Below, piece by piece: positions 7,558-16,028 of a stretch of 64,000 nt of DNA. Position numbers and translations under genes: made by a program. Location: the NCBI GenBank assembly GCA_900545015.1, contig UQXJ01000004.1, positions 1-64,000 of the forward strand. The letters run 5' to 3'. Position 1 is the stretch's first letter, and each line of letters opens with the position of its first letter. Under the pieces are notes generated by a model. That model saw nothing but the letters and a program-made list of their open reading frames with translations. It was not told the origin of the DNA and ran no database searches. This DNA is from an uncultured Mollicutes bacterium. Lineage in GTDB: Bacteria > Bacillota_I > Bacilli_A > RFN20 > CAG-826.

Positions 7558-7845
7558 ATGGAAAACGAACAAACAATTAAATTAGTTGAAAAAACACTCG
7601 AAAAAATCAGACCATTTTTGCAAAGAGATGGTGGGGATGTTTCTTTTGATAGTTTCGAAAATGGAATTGTATATATAAACGTCAGCGGTGCTTGTGATGG
7701 TTGTATGTATATCGGTGCCGACATTGAAAGTGGAATTGAAGTCATTTTAATGGAAGAGGTACCTGGCATTGTCGCTGTTAGATTAGCAAGCGAAAAACCA
7801 GCCATTCAAAAAGCATTAGAAGAACAAAATAACGAGCAAAAATAA
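7558..7845 (+). CDS. NifU C-terminal domain iron-sulfur scaffold protein
   Basis: A 95-aa stand-alone Nfu domain, which carries or delivers Fe-S clusters to cytosolic enzymes. The cluster-binding CDGC motif has its cysteines at residues 46 and 49, and the preceding LQRDGGDV segment is the family hallmark. The start ATG has no Shine-Dalgarno sequence; a good promoter 9 nt upstream suggests leaderless translation. The gene stands alone, ending at a terminator shared with the convergent cysQ-like gene. Confidence 0.9.
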   Translation: MENEQTIKLVEKTLEKIRPFLQRDGGDVSFDSFENGIVYINVSGACDGCMYIGADIESGIEVILMEEVPGIVAVRLASEKPAIQKALEEQNNEQK

Positions 7846-7879
7846 AGAACAGTTGATCATCTAAACAGCTGCTCTTTTT
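7844..7879. terminator. Bidirectional terminator between nfu and cysQ
   Basis: AAAGAACAGTTG (7844-7855) pairs with CAGCTGCTCTTT (7866-7877), with one mismatch and one G-U pair, and T runs follow on both strands. It overlaps the nfu stop codon and lies between convergent genes. Confidence 0.8.
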
Positions 7880-7881
7880 CT

Positions 7882-8661
7882 TTAAATTAATAAATTATCA
7901 ATATTATTTAGGACTACATAACCATCACGGTTATAAACATCTTCCCTATTATAGTGTAGAGGTGTCTTATCAAATTTAATAACGAGTCCACCTGCTTCTT
8001 CTACTATAATTTGAAATGCTGCAGTGTCCCATTCTTTCGTTCCATTATTTAATCTATAAGATATCTCTGCTTTTCCTTCAGCGATTCTACATGCTTTAAT
8101 GCTTGATCCACATTTTTCAACATGTTTAATTTTATCTTCATGTTTCTTAAGCATTTCTTTTTCATTGTCTGCGAAGTGGAATACGCTAGTTAAACAAGTT
8201 AAATTATCTTTTTTATTATTAACATGGATTTTAGTAACGTTTCCTTCAGCATCCATTTTAAATGCTCCATTTCCTTCAGAAGCAAAATAAATTTCACCGG
8301 TTGCAGGAATTGCAACAACACCAACGACTGCTTTATGTTTATATGCTAACGCGATATTAGAAGTAAATTGTCCATCCTTATGAACGTAGTCTTCAGTTCC
8401 GTCAAGTGGATCAATAATGAAGACAAAATCATTATTTAATCTCTTTTTATCATCAACACTTTCTTCAGTTAAAAAAGCATATTCAGGAAACCTTTCATGT
8501 AAATAATTTCTAATTAATACATCAGTAGTTTTATCTGCTTCAGTAACAGGTGAATTATCTTCTTTAATTTCTGTATGAAATCCGTGGTTATAATAATTCA
8601 TTATATTTTTAGAAGCTATTTTTGCTACTTCAATCATTGCTTTTAATTCTTTTTCAAACAT
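7882..8661 (-). CDS. cysQ: 3'(2'),5'-bisphosphate nucleotidase, CysQ-like (inositol monophosphatase family)
   Basis: A 259-aa Mg-dependent, Li-sensitive phosphatase. Family motifs appear in order: DNSPVTEADK (about residues 35-44), LTEES (about 65), DPLDGTEDY (about 84-92) and KEWDTAAFQ (about 210), supplying the metal-binding Glu and Asp residues. The SPVTEAD and KEWDTAA forms favour CysQ (PAP hydrolysis) over a plain inositol monophosphatase, but substrate is inferred only. AGAGGTG lies upstream of the ATG. It is downstream of fba, separated by a terminator. Confidence 0.8.
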   Translation of the reverse strand: MFEKELKAMIEVAKIASKNIMNYYNHGFHTEIKEDNSPVTEADKTTDVLIRNYLHERFPEYAFLTEESVDDKKRLNNDFVFIIDPLDGTEDYVHKDGQFTSNIALAYKHKAVVGVVAIPATGEIYFASEGNGAFKMDAEGNVTKIHVNNKKDNLTCLTSVFHFADNEKEMLKKHEDKIKHVEKCGSSIKACRIAEGKAEISYRLNNGTKEWDTAAFQIIVEEAGGLVIKFDKTPLHYNREDVYNRDGYVVLNNIDNLLI

Positions 8662-8692
8662 ATTGCACCTCTTTAAGTATTTCTAATTATAT

Positions 8693-8716
8693 AAAAAAGA
8701 CTGTAATTTTACAGCC
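8693..8716 (-). terminator. Terminator of the rpoE-fba unit
   Basis: On the minus strand GGCTGTAA and TTACAGTC form an 8-bp stem (one G-U pair) with a 2-nt apical gap, followed by six T. It lies 18 nt after the fba stop. Confidence 0.85.
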
Positions 8717-8733
8717 TTTTTGATGAAATTTAA

Positions 8734-9609
8734 CTATTCAGCTTTACCGTAAGAGCCAAATGCTTTAACCATATCGATTACTTTAGCTTTGATTGCATCA
8801 CAACCTGGCTTTAATAATTTACGTGGATCGAAGCCTTTAGCTTTAGTATCTAAATCTTTTCCTTCTTCGATGTACTTTCTTATAGCTGCTGCAAATACTA
8901 ATTGTAATTCTGTGTTAACGTTAACTTTGCTAACTCCTAATTCAATTGCATGTCTTACCATATCGTAAGGGATTCCTGTACCACCATGTAAGACAAGTGG
9001 TTTTCCATTAGTAGCTTCTTGAATCTTTCCTAATAATTCAAAATTTAAGCCTTTCCAATCTGCTGGATAGATACCATGAATATTTCCGATTCCTGCTGCT
9101 AACATATCAACGCCTAAATTTGCGATGGTTTTACATTCTTCTGGATCTGCTTGTTCGCCTGCGCTTGTAACGCCATCTTCAGTTCCACCGATTCCACCAA
9201 CTTCACATTCAATAGACATACCTTTTGAGTGTGCTAATGCAATTAATTCTTTACTCTTTGCTAAGTTTTCTTCAAAAGGATAGTGTGAACCATCAAACAT
9301 AATTGAAGTAAATCCTGCTTCAACACAAGCTTTAGCACCTTCATATGTACCATGATCAAGGTGTAAAGCAACTGGTACCGTAATATGTAATGCGTCGTGG
9401 ATATTTTTAACCATATCAGCTACAGTTTTAAATCCGCACATATATTTTCCAGCACCTTCACTAACTTCTAAGATAACTGGTGATTTTGCTTCTTCGCAAG
9501 CTTGTAAAACTGCTTTTGTCCATTCAAGGTTATTAATGTTGAAAGCAATAATAGCATAATGACCTGCGTGAGCTTTATTAATCATTTCTGTTGCACTAAC
9601 TAATGCCAT
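8734..9609 (-). CDS. fba: Class II fructose-bisphosphate aldolase
   Basis: A 291-aa zinc-dependent glycolytic aldolase that splits fructose-1,6-bisphosphate. The zinc-ligand motif LHLDHG is near residue 82. The GSHYPFEEN segment follows near 107, then IECEVGGIGGTEDG and the phosphate-binding LHGGTGIP near 213. The length and motifs match the FbaA/GatY family; the active site alone cannot fully exclude a tagatose-bisphosphate aldolase. A strong AGGAGG ribosome binding site precedes the ATG. It is 32 nt downstream of rpoE, echoing the Bacilli arrangement. Confidence 0.92.
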   Translation of the reverse strand: MALVSATEMINKAHAGHYAIIAFNINNLEWTKAVLQACEEAKSPVILEVSEGAGKYMCGFKTVADMVKNIHDALHITVPVALHLDHGTYEGAKACVEAGFTSIMFDGSHYPFEENLAKSKELIALAHSKGMSIECEVGGIGGTEDGVTSAGEQADPEECKTIANLGVDMLAAGIGNIHGIYPADWKGLNFELLGKIQEATNGKPLVLHGGTGIPYDMVRHAIELGVSKVNVNTELQLVFAAAIRKYIEEGKDLDTKAKGFDPRKLLKPGCDAIKAKVIDMVKAFGSYGKAE

Positions 9610-9641
9610 ATATTTCCCTCCTGTAAGAAATGTTCTCTATA

Positions 9642-10061
9642 TTACATATCCATTTTTGGATTATCGTAATCTGCATCATGGTCTTCTGAATCATCATCTT
9701 CATCAGAATCATCTTTAAGACCTTCGGCTTCGATTTCTTCTTTATCGTATTCTTCGAAGTCAGTATTTGCTTTTGTTTCTTCTTCCATATCGCTATAAAC
9801 ATCATTCATATCAATGTGAACTTTATCGTATGTTTGATTTGATCTTAAATCCCATTCATTATCACCTAAAGTGACAAATCTTCCATCTAAAGAAAGGCCT
9901 GTATAGAATTGTGAGATTCTGTCTTCTTTTTCTTGTTCTGTTAATTCTAATCTAATTGCTACTTCATTATAAAGATCACAAAATCTTGTGATTTTGTTTA
10001 AATCTTTTAATACTGAATAAGCAACATCTACCATTGATTCGTTTTTGTAATTTTCTGCCAT
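9642..10061 (-). CDS. rpoE: DNA-directed RNA polymerase delta subunit
   Basis: A 139-aa protein with an N-terminal HARE-HTH domain (about residues 5-75, including FCDLYNEVA and FYTGLSLDGRFVTLGDNEWDL split across the fold). A very acidic disordered tail (about residues 85-139) rich in Asp and Glu follows. This architecture is specific to the RNA polymerase delta subunit of Bacilli and relatives, which speeds polymerase recycling. GAGGT lies 7 nt before the ATG. It is probably co-transcribed with fba. Confidence 0.93.
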   Translation of the reverse strand: MAENYKNESMVDVAYSVLKDLNKITRFCDLYNEVAIRLELTEQEKEDRISQFYTGLSLDGRFVTLGDNEWDLRSNQTYDKVHIDMNDVYSDMEEETKANTDFEEYDKEEIEAEGLKDDSDEDDDSEDHDADYDNPKMDM

Positions 10062-10131
10062 TTTTTTACCTCAATACTTCTTATTTATTATAAGGATATT
10101 ACCCTTAAAATACCACTAAAAACACATTACA

Positions 10132-11577
10132 CTAAGCGCTTAAACGAGCTAGTGTTTCATCCTTTCCAAGGATATCTATAATATTAAACATCTCAATTCC
10201 GTGCATAACGCCAGTTAGTTTAATTCTAATTGGCATATATAAATTCTTGCCTTTAATACCAGTTTCTTTTTGAACTTCTTTAAAAAGAGCTTTGACTGTT
10301 TCTTGATTTATAACTTCTAGCTTAGATAATTTTGCTTTAAATAAAGGAATAACAACTTTTGCACTATCTGAATTAACAATACTTGTTTCTTCTTCATCTA
10401 AAATATCCTTTTTAATTAATATATCATTTAATAAAGTTACAATCTCTGAACCTGTTTGGATTTCATTTTTAAAGATAAGAGAAATATTTTTTAATTCTTC
10501 GTCTGATAAATTCTTTCCAAAATTTACCTTTCCAATAAATGGTTTGATAAACTCAAAATATTTATCATCATCTAACATTTTGATATATTGGCTGTTTGTC
10601 CAAAGCAATTTCTTATTATCAAAAATTGATGGAGAAGATGAAAGTCTCTTTGGATCAAAAGCTTTCATTGCTTCTTCTTTTGTAAAGATTTCTTGATTAT
10701 TTTCACTTGTCCATCCAAGCAAGAATAAGAAATTAAAGATAGCTTCTGGTAAATAACCTAAATCTCTATATTGTGACATGAATTGTAAAATGTCATGGTC
10801 TCTCTTTGAAAGTTTTTTACCATTTGGATTAACAATAATAGTCATATGTCCAAATTTAGGTGGTTCCCATCCAAAATATTCATAAATTTGGAGTTGCTTA
10901 GGAGTGTTTGACAAATGTTCTTCGCCTCTTAAAACATGAGTAATTTCCATTATGTGATCATCGATTACAACAGCGAAATTGTATGTTGGGATACCATTTG
11001 ATTTCATAATAACAAAATCGCCAATGTCATCACTATTAAATGAAACATCGCCTCTAACTAAATCATGAAACTTAAATGTATGATTGCTAGACATCTTAAG
11101 TCTAATAGTTGGTTTTCTACCTTCTTTTTTATATTGTTCTTTTTCTTCTTCAGTTAAGTTTAAACAGTGTCTATTATATTTAAATGATTTAACGCCATTA
11201 GCAAGTTGTTCTTCTTTCATTTCTGCTAATTCTTGTTCAGAACAATAACATTCATATGCATATCCCATATCAACAAGTTTTTGAGCATACATCTTATAAA
11301 GATCTAATTTTTCAGTTTGTCTATATGGTGCATATTTAGGATTAGGTTTTTCAGGTGATTCATCAGGAATAATCCCTAACCAAATTAAATCATGTAATTG
11401 ACTTTCTTCAGCACCAGGAATATTTCTTTCGATATCAGTGTCTTCGATTCTAAATACAAAATCTCCATTGTATTTCTTAGCAAATAAATAATTGAATAAA
11501 GCACTTCTAGCTCCACCAATATGTAAATATCCAGTTGGTGAAGGTGCATATCTTACTCTTACTTTCTTCTCTTCCAT
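10132..11577 (-). CDS. gltX: Glutamate-tRNA ligase
   Basis: A 481-aa class I aminoacyl-tRNA synthetase charging tRNA-Glu (and possibly tRNA-Gln in a Gat-dependent route). The HIGH-type motif appears as YLHIGGARSALFN near residue 17, and the KMSKS-type motif as KKLSKRD near residue 255. The C-terminal third is the anticodon-binding helical domain. It is the last gene of ychF-ispF-gltX, starting 4 nt after ispF; gltX next to isp genes is also seen in B. subtilis. Confidence 0.95.
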   Translation of the reverse strand: MEEKKVRVRYAPSPTGYLHIGGARSALFNYLFAKKYNGDFVFRIEDTDIERNIPGAEESQLHDLIWLGIIPDESPEKPNPKYAPYRQTEKLDLYKMYAQKLVDMGYAYECYCSEQELAEMKEEQLANGVKSFKYNRHCLNLTEEEKEQYKKEGRKPTIRLKMSSNHTFKFHDLVRGDVSFNSDDIGDFVIMKSNGIPTYNFAVVIDDHIMEITHVLRGEEHLSNTPKQLQIYEYFGWEPPKFGHMTIIVNPNGKKLSKRDHDILQFMSQYRDLGYLPEAIFNFLFLLGWTSENNQEIFTKEEAMKAFDPKRLSSSPSIFDNKKLLWTNSQYIKMLDDDKYFEFIKPFIGKVNFGKNLSDEELKNISLIFKNEIQTGSEIVTLLNDILIKKDILDEEETSIVNSDSAKVVIPLFKAKLSKLEVINQETVKALFKEVQKETGIKGKNLYMPIRIKLTGVMHGIEMFNIIDILGKDETLARLSA

Positions 11578-11581
11578 ATTT

Positions 11582-12055
11582 TTATTCCTCTTTTAATAAA
11601 ACAACACAATAGCTTTCTATAGCTTCCATTCTACCTACAGGCCCTACACCTTCGTTAGTTCCTGCTTTAATAGAAACAATAGATTTATCAATTTCAAGTA
11701 ATTCAGCTATGTTAGACTGAATTAATGAAATATATTTCTTCAATTTTGGTTTTTCGCAAGATATAAATGAATCAATATTTTCAATTTTATAGTGATTTTC
11801 CTTTAGCAATCTTTTTGCATCGAGCAAAAAGTAAGTTGATGAAATCCCTTTGTATTTATCATCAGTAGGTGGGTAATGACTGCCTAAATCTCCAAGATTT
11901 AATGCGCCTAAGATTGCTTCTACAATTGCATGAATTAAGCAATCACCATCACTATGGGATTCGAGTCCAAACTCAGATGGAATACTAATTCCCCCTAAGA
12001 TCAGTGGAATACCGTTTTTGATAATGTGAATATCTTTGCTAAAACCTATTCTCAT
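11582..12055 (-). CDS. ispF: 2-C-methyl-D-erythritol 2,4-cyclodiphosphate synthase
   Basis: A 157-aa MEP-pathway enzyme converting CDP-ME 2-phosphate to ME-cyclodiphosphate. The metal-binding DxH (KDIH) lies near residue 8, and the HSDGDCLIHA segment with its third ligand histidine lies near residue 33. GDLGSHYPPTD follows, then the C-terminal TNEGVGPVGRMEAI family motif. The usual DALLGA is EAILGA here. It starts 2 nt after ychF and runs directly into gltX. With ispD in this window it supports a functional MEP route. Confidence 0.92.
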   Translation of the reverse strand: MRIGFSKDIHIIKNGIPLILGGISIPSEFGLESHSDGDCLIHAIVEAILGALNLGDLGSHYPPTDDKYKGISSTYFLLDAKRLLKENHYKIENIDSFISCEKPKLKKYISLIQSNIAELLEIDKSIVSIKAGTNEGVGPVGRMEAIESYCVVLLKEE

Positions 12056-12057
12056 CT

Positions 12058-13161
12058 TTATACGTTAAATCTAAAGAAGAAAATATCGCCATCTTGAGCA
12101 ATATAATCTTTTCCTTCTACTCTTATTTTTCCAGCTTCTTTTAAAGCAACTTCAGTTTTAAATTGCATGATGTCATCATAACTATAAACTTCTGCTTTAA
12201 TGAAACCTTTTTTGAAATCAGTGTGAATAATTCCAGCACAATCAGGTGCACTCATTCCACGTTTAAAGGTCCACGCTCTAACTTCATCAGTACCAACTGT
12301 AAAGAATGTTGATAAATTTAATAAGTTATAAGCACTCTTAACAAGTTTATCTAATCCACTTGTTTCTGTTCCTAAGCTCTTCAAAAATTCTGCTTTTTCT
12401 TCTTTTGAATATTTTGACAATTCGGCTTCTATTTCACAGCAAACAGGAATACATTCAGCCCCTTCTTTAGCAGCAAATTCCGATAAAGCTTTATAGTGTG
12501 GATTGCTCATAGGATCAGCTAAATCACTATCACTTACGTTTCCAACATAAATAATTGGTTTCAATGTTAAAAAGTTAAAGTTTTTAGCAATTTTAGTTTC
12601 GTCTTCAGACATTTCTAAGCCTCTTATTGCCTTTCCATCTTGAAGAATTTCCTTAATCTTTGTTAAAACACCCACTTCAATAAGGCTCTCTTTATCCTTA
12701 GAAATTCTTGCTTTGTTTTCAATTTTTCCTAATCTATTAGTACAAACATCTAAATCAGCCATTACTAATTCGAGATTAATAATTTCAACATCACGAACTG
12801 GATCGACTGAATTTTCAACGTGAATAATTTCGCTATTTTCAAAGCAACGAACTACTTCAATAATTGCATCAGTTTCTCTGATGTGTGATAAAAATTGGTT
12901 TCCTAAACCTTCGCCTTTACTAGCGCCTTTAACAAGACCTGCAATATCGCAAAATTCAAAAGTTGTATAAATAGTTTTTTTAGGATTGAATAATTTAACT
13001 AAATTATCAACTCTTTCATCTGGAACAATAACGGTACCAACGTTTGGCTTAATAGTTGCAAAAGGATAGTTTGCAGCTTCAACATTGCTATTTGTGATAG
13101 CATTGAATAATGTAGACTTTCCTACGTTTGGTAAACCAACAATACCTGCTTTTAAACCCAT
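12058..13161 (-). CDS. ychF: Redox-regulated ATPase/GTPase YchF (OLA1 family)
   Basis: A 367-aa Obg-family P-loop NTPase associated with ribosomes. The Walker A GLPNVGKSTLFN is near residue 8, and FCDIAGLVKGASKGEGLGN gives the G3 region and the Obg-type loop near residue 70. The C-terminal TGS domain ends in EGKDYIAQDGDIFFFRFNV-like sequence, which is diagnostic. An AGAGGAA ribosome binding site lies 9 nt before the ATG. Two TATAAT-like boxes lie just upstream near 13190-13205. First gene of ychF-ispF-gltX. Confidence 0.94.
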   Translation of the reverse strand: MGLKAGIVGLPNVGKSTLFNAITNSNVEAANYPFATIKPNVGTVIVPDERVDNLVKLFNPKKTIYTTFEFCDIAGLVKGASKGEGLGNQFLSHIRETDAIIEVVRCFENSEIIHVENSVDPVRDVEIINLELVMADLDVCTNRLGKIENKARISKDKESLIEVGVLTKIKEILQDGKAIRGLEMSEDETKIAKNFNFLTLKPIIYVGNVSDSDLADPMSNPHYKALSEFAAKEGAECIPVCCEIEAELSKYSKEEKAEFLKSLGTETSGLDKLVKSAYNLLNLSTFFTVGTDEVRAWTFKRGMSAPDCAGIIHTDFKKGFIKAEVYSYDDIMQFKTEVALKEAGKIRVEGKDYIAQDGDIFFFRFNV

Positions 13162-13240
13162 AATAAAAATTCCTCTTAAATCTTTGTAATTATATATTAT
13201 ATATAATTAAAAATCACTAAAAAGCCTTTGTTAATTCACT

Positions 13241-13269
13241 TGTAAGCGTTTAAATTTACGTAAATTTAA
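13241..13269. promoter_or_regulatory. cre-like box overlapping a 20-bp palindrome
   Basis: TGTAAGCGTTTAAA (13241-13254) matches the CcpA cre consensus TGWAARCGNTWNCW at 13 of 14 positions. It overlaps a perfect 20-bp palindrome TTAAATTTACGTAAATTTAA (13250-13269) that includes the stop of the exporter gene. It is about 80 nt upstream of the ychF start. Binding is unproven. Confidence 0.35.
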
Positions 13270-16028
13270 TAAATTTCCCCATATTTTGTTTTCTTAAGCA
13301 TCTTTTTTACAAGCAAAGTAGAAAATAGAGTCAATAAAAGCACAATAAGAATATCTATTATAACTGAAGCAAAAGAGAATAAATTTATAGAGCCGATGTT
13401 CAATTTGCTTCCAACCATACGCCCAACAAGAAGATTAATAAAGACTAAGACAACGAAGCTTGAAATTAAACATTGAACATTATTTATAAAGCTATCCATA
13501 AAAAACATTTTGCTGATTTCGGCTTTTCTATACCCTAAAATTAGAAATAAATTAATTTCTTTTCTTTCTTCAATAAACGAAATTATGCTGATTATTATCG
13601 ACAAAATTAAACTTGATATTAAAGATACAACACTAAACAAATACAATATGTATTTTAAAAATTTCGTAGATTCATCAATGCTATTTTCAATCTCGATTAA
13701 AGGATTTTTAAATTCATAATCGCTGAAATACGAATTAAGTACTTCCAAATCATTTTCACTTACTTTGTCTTCAGTTTCAAAAATTATTGAAATTGGTATA
13801 AGGCGAAAAGAAGAGATGTTAAAAAGATCCCTAAACAAAGAAATAGAAAACTCTTTATTCTGATACAAAGAAATGCTTTTATCTCCTTCTATTACTTTAT
13901 TAATTTTTAACTTTATAGTAGTGAATTCATTTTCGTTTTTTTCTCCGTTAAATGTCCTTTTTGTCATCATCGTACAATACAAATCACTATCATTTTTAGA
14001 CCCTAATGATTCGTAAAATCCTTCACTGATGTTTACTTCATTAATATTTAGTTTTTCATTTGTTACCTTCATTTTCATGTTTGAAGAATTCGGCATTAAA
14101 GCAAATGCATTAACAACTTCTTTTGGAGTTTCTAATGAATATATTTCCTCGTCTTTTAAATATGAACATGTATCGATTAGTTGTTGTATTTTATTTTGGT
14201 CTAATGAAAAGAAAGTTAAATTCGAGAAGCCAGTAAACAAATCTGTTCCTAAATTATAATAACCACCACTTGTTGAAAAATAATAATTTTTATAATTAAA
14301 ATTTAAGGTATTTAATCCTTCAATGATATTAAAATCTATGCAATCTTTTATCGCTTTGAAAGCAAAAACCTTGTTAAACTCGTACTTTTTCTCAAAAGTT
14401 AAAGGAGAATACTCTTTTGAATTACTATCAAAAATGTAATCAGTATATTTCTTATCATAAAATATTTTATTAAGAAAATGTGACTGAAAGTTAATTGTGT
14501 GGAGATAAATTGTCTTCTTAAAAACCCGTGGATACTCTTCAACTTTATTAAGATTTAACGATGATGGAAAGCGCATTTTCTCTTCAAACAATTCTTCGTT
14601 AAAAAGATTGTTTGTATGATAAATTCTATTTTTAGCATCCATTATAATTGCTTTAACTTTGAATAATTGTTCATCGCTATAAGTCCAATCATTGTTAGCT
14701 AATTCTAAAGAAACAAAATAATCATTATATTCTAGATAGTCACCTAAGCTTTCAAAACTTTTTACAATTTGAAGTTCTAAGCACATCTCTACCATCTTGT
14801 CATAATTTATAGAAAGTATAATTTCATCATCCTTTAATGGTTCTTCTAATTTAGGAAATGAATTGACAGTTTCTAGCTCAGGCAAATAAATAAATTCATT
14901 AAAATGTCTCGCACTAAAACCAACAATTCTCTTTTTCATTCCTTTATTTACCGAATAAAGTTCGTTTCCATCTATAAAATGATTTTCAAAATCAACTAAA
15001 TAATTAACACCATAATAATCAAGTTCATCTTTATAATCATTAAGCATCGAATAAATATCTTTTTTCTCTGCGCTGCTAAAATCAATGATTGAATTTGAAG
15101 ATCTTTTCTTTGATAAAACAACAGTATTTCCACTTAAAATCTTACTAAACGAACTGCTTATAGAATCGCTTATGCCCTTCGTTAAGCCAATTGCTAAAGC
15201 TGTTGAAATTAACGAAACATTCATTAAGCATTTCTTAATAAAATTACGAATTCTTTTTGTTTTATTTTTGTTTTTAATATGTGAAAAAAGAAATTTATAT
15301 CGAAATTTTGAAATATCCCTTTTGTTTTTAATTTGCCCTATCGCAATCGTTTCTTTATTCCTTTTATATAATTCAAACGCCTCAATTTTCTCATTTTTTA
15401 TATTCAATACGACATCACCATATTTGTAGGCACTTTCTTTATCATGCGTTACGACAATTACAGTAATTAATGATGATAATTTTCTTAGAATTTCAAAAAC
15501 TGTCTTTGAATTATTTTCATCAAGTGAACCCGTTGGTTCATCGCAAAATAAAACTGACGGTGAACTTAGCAAACTTCTTCCGATCGCTACTCTTTGTTTT
15601 TCCCCACCGCTTAAATTTCTAACATAAGAGTCTCTTACTTCATAAATATCTAAATAATTTAATACTTCTTCAATTCTATTATTTTTAAATTCTTCTTTTT
15701 CATCACTAAGCGAATCAAACACCAAACGTAAATTATTGATAACCGTATCATCTTCTAAAAGATTAAAATTTTGAAAAATATGTGAAAAATATCTAATCCT
15801 TAAATCTGAAATATCGTTATCACTTAAATGTCGGTAGTCCCTATTAAAAGCGCATACCTCTCCTTCATATGAGGAGTCAAGTGTTGATAAAATATTCAAT
15901 AATGTCGTTTTACCTGAGCCAGATTCTCCTGTTATAAAATAAAGGGTTCGTTCCTTAAATTCATAAGTAAAATTAGAAAAAAGAGTTCTATTCCCTATCT
16001 TTTTAGTTAGTTTATCTACTTTTATCAT
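13266..16028 (-). CDS. ABC exporter, fused ATPase-FtsX-type permease (large)
   Basis: A 920-aa protein. Residues about 1-215 are a LolD/MacB-type ATPase with Walker A GESGSGKTT, signature LSGGEKQR and Walker B VLFCDEPTGSLDE. The rest is a permease with one membrane span near residue 275, a large extracellular domain of about 480 residues, and three C-terminal spans (about 795-910), the MacB/FtsX topology. Such proteins usually export peptides or lipids, or work as mechanotransmission devices. Its ATG overlaps the stop of the upstream exporter gene (ATGA), so the two are translated together. Substrate unknown. Confidence 0.85.
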   Translation of the reverse strand: MIKVDKLTKKIGNRTLFSNFTYEFKERTLYFITGESGSGKTTLLNILSTLDSSYEGEVCAFNRDYRHLSDNDISDLRIRYFSHIFQNFNLLEDDTVINNLRLVFDSLSDEKEEFKNNRIEEVLNYLDIYEVRDSYVRNLSGGEKQRVAIGRSLLSSPSVLFCDEPTGSLDENNSKTVFEILRKLSSLITVIVVTHDKESAYKYGDVVLNIKNEKIEAFELYKRNKETIAIGQIKNKRDISKFRYKFLFSHIKNKNKTKRIRNFIKKCLMNVSLISTALAIGLTKGISDSISSSFSKILSGNTVVLSKKRSSNSIIDFSSAEKKDIYSMLNDYKDELDYYGVNYLVDFENHFIDGNELYSVNKGMKKRIVGFSARHFNEFIYLPELETVNSFPKLEEPLKDDEIILSINYDKMVEMCLELQIVKSFESLGDYLEYNDYFVSLELANNDWTYSDEQLFKVKAIIMDAKNRIYHTNNLFNEELFEEKMRFPSSLNLNKVEEYPRVFKKTIYLHTINFQSHFLNKIFYDKKYTDYIFDSNSKEYSPLTFEKKYEFNKVFAFKAIKDCIDFNIIEGLNTLNFNYKNYYFSTSGGYYNLGTDLFTGFSNLTFFSLDQNKIQQLIDTCSYLKDEEIYSLETPKEVVNAFALMPNSSNMKMKVTNEKLNINEVNISEGFYESLGSKNDSDLYCTMMTKRTFNGEKNENEFTTIKLKINKVIEGDKSISLYQNKEFSISLFRDLFNISSFRLIPISIIFETEDKVSENDLEVLNSYFSDYEFKNPLIEIENSIDESTKFLKYILYLFSVVSLISSLILSIIISIISFIEERKEINLFLILGYRKAEISKMFFMDSFINNVQCLISSFVVLVFINLLVGRMVGSKLNIGSINLFSFASVIIDILIVLLLTLFSTLLVKKMLKKTKYGEIY
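14365..14373 (+). repeat. AAAACCTTG motif inside a gene (2 of 6 seen)
   Basis: AAGCAAAAACCTTGT at 14361-14374 is the only copy found inside a coding region, lying antisense within the large exporter gene. It closely matches the flanks of the copy at 45637. Confidence 0.4.
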
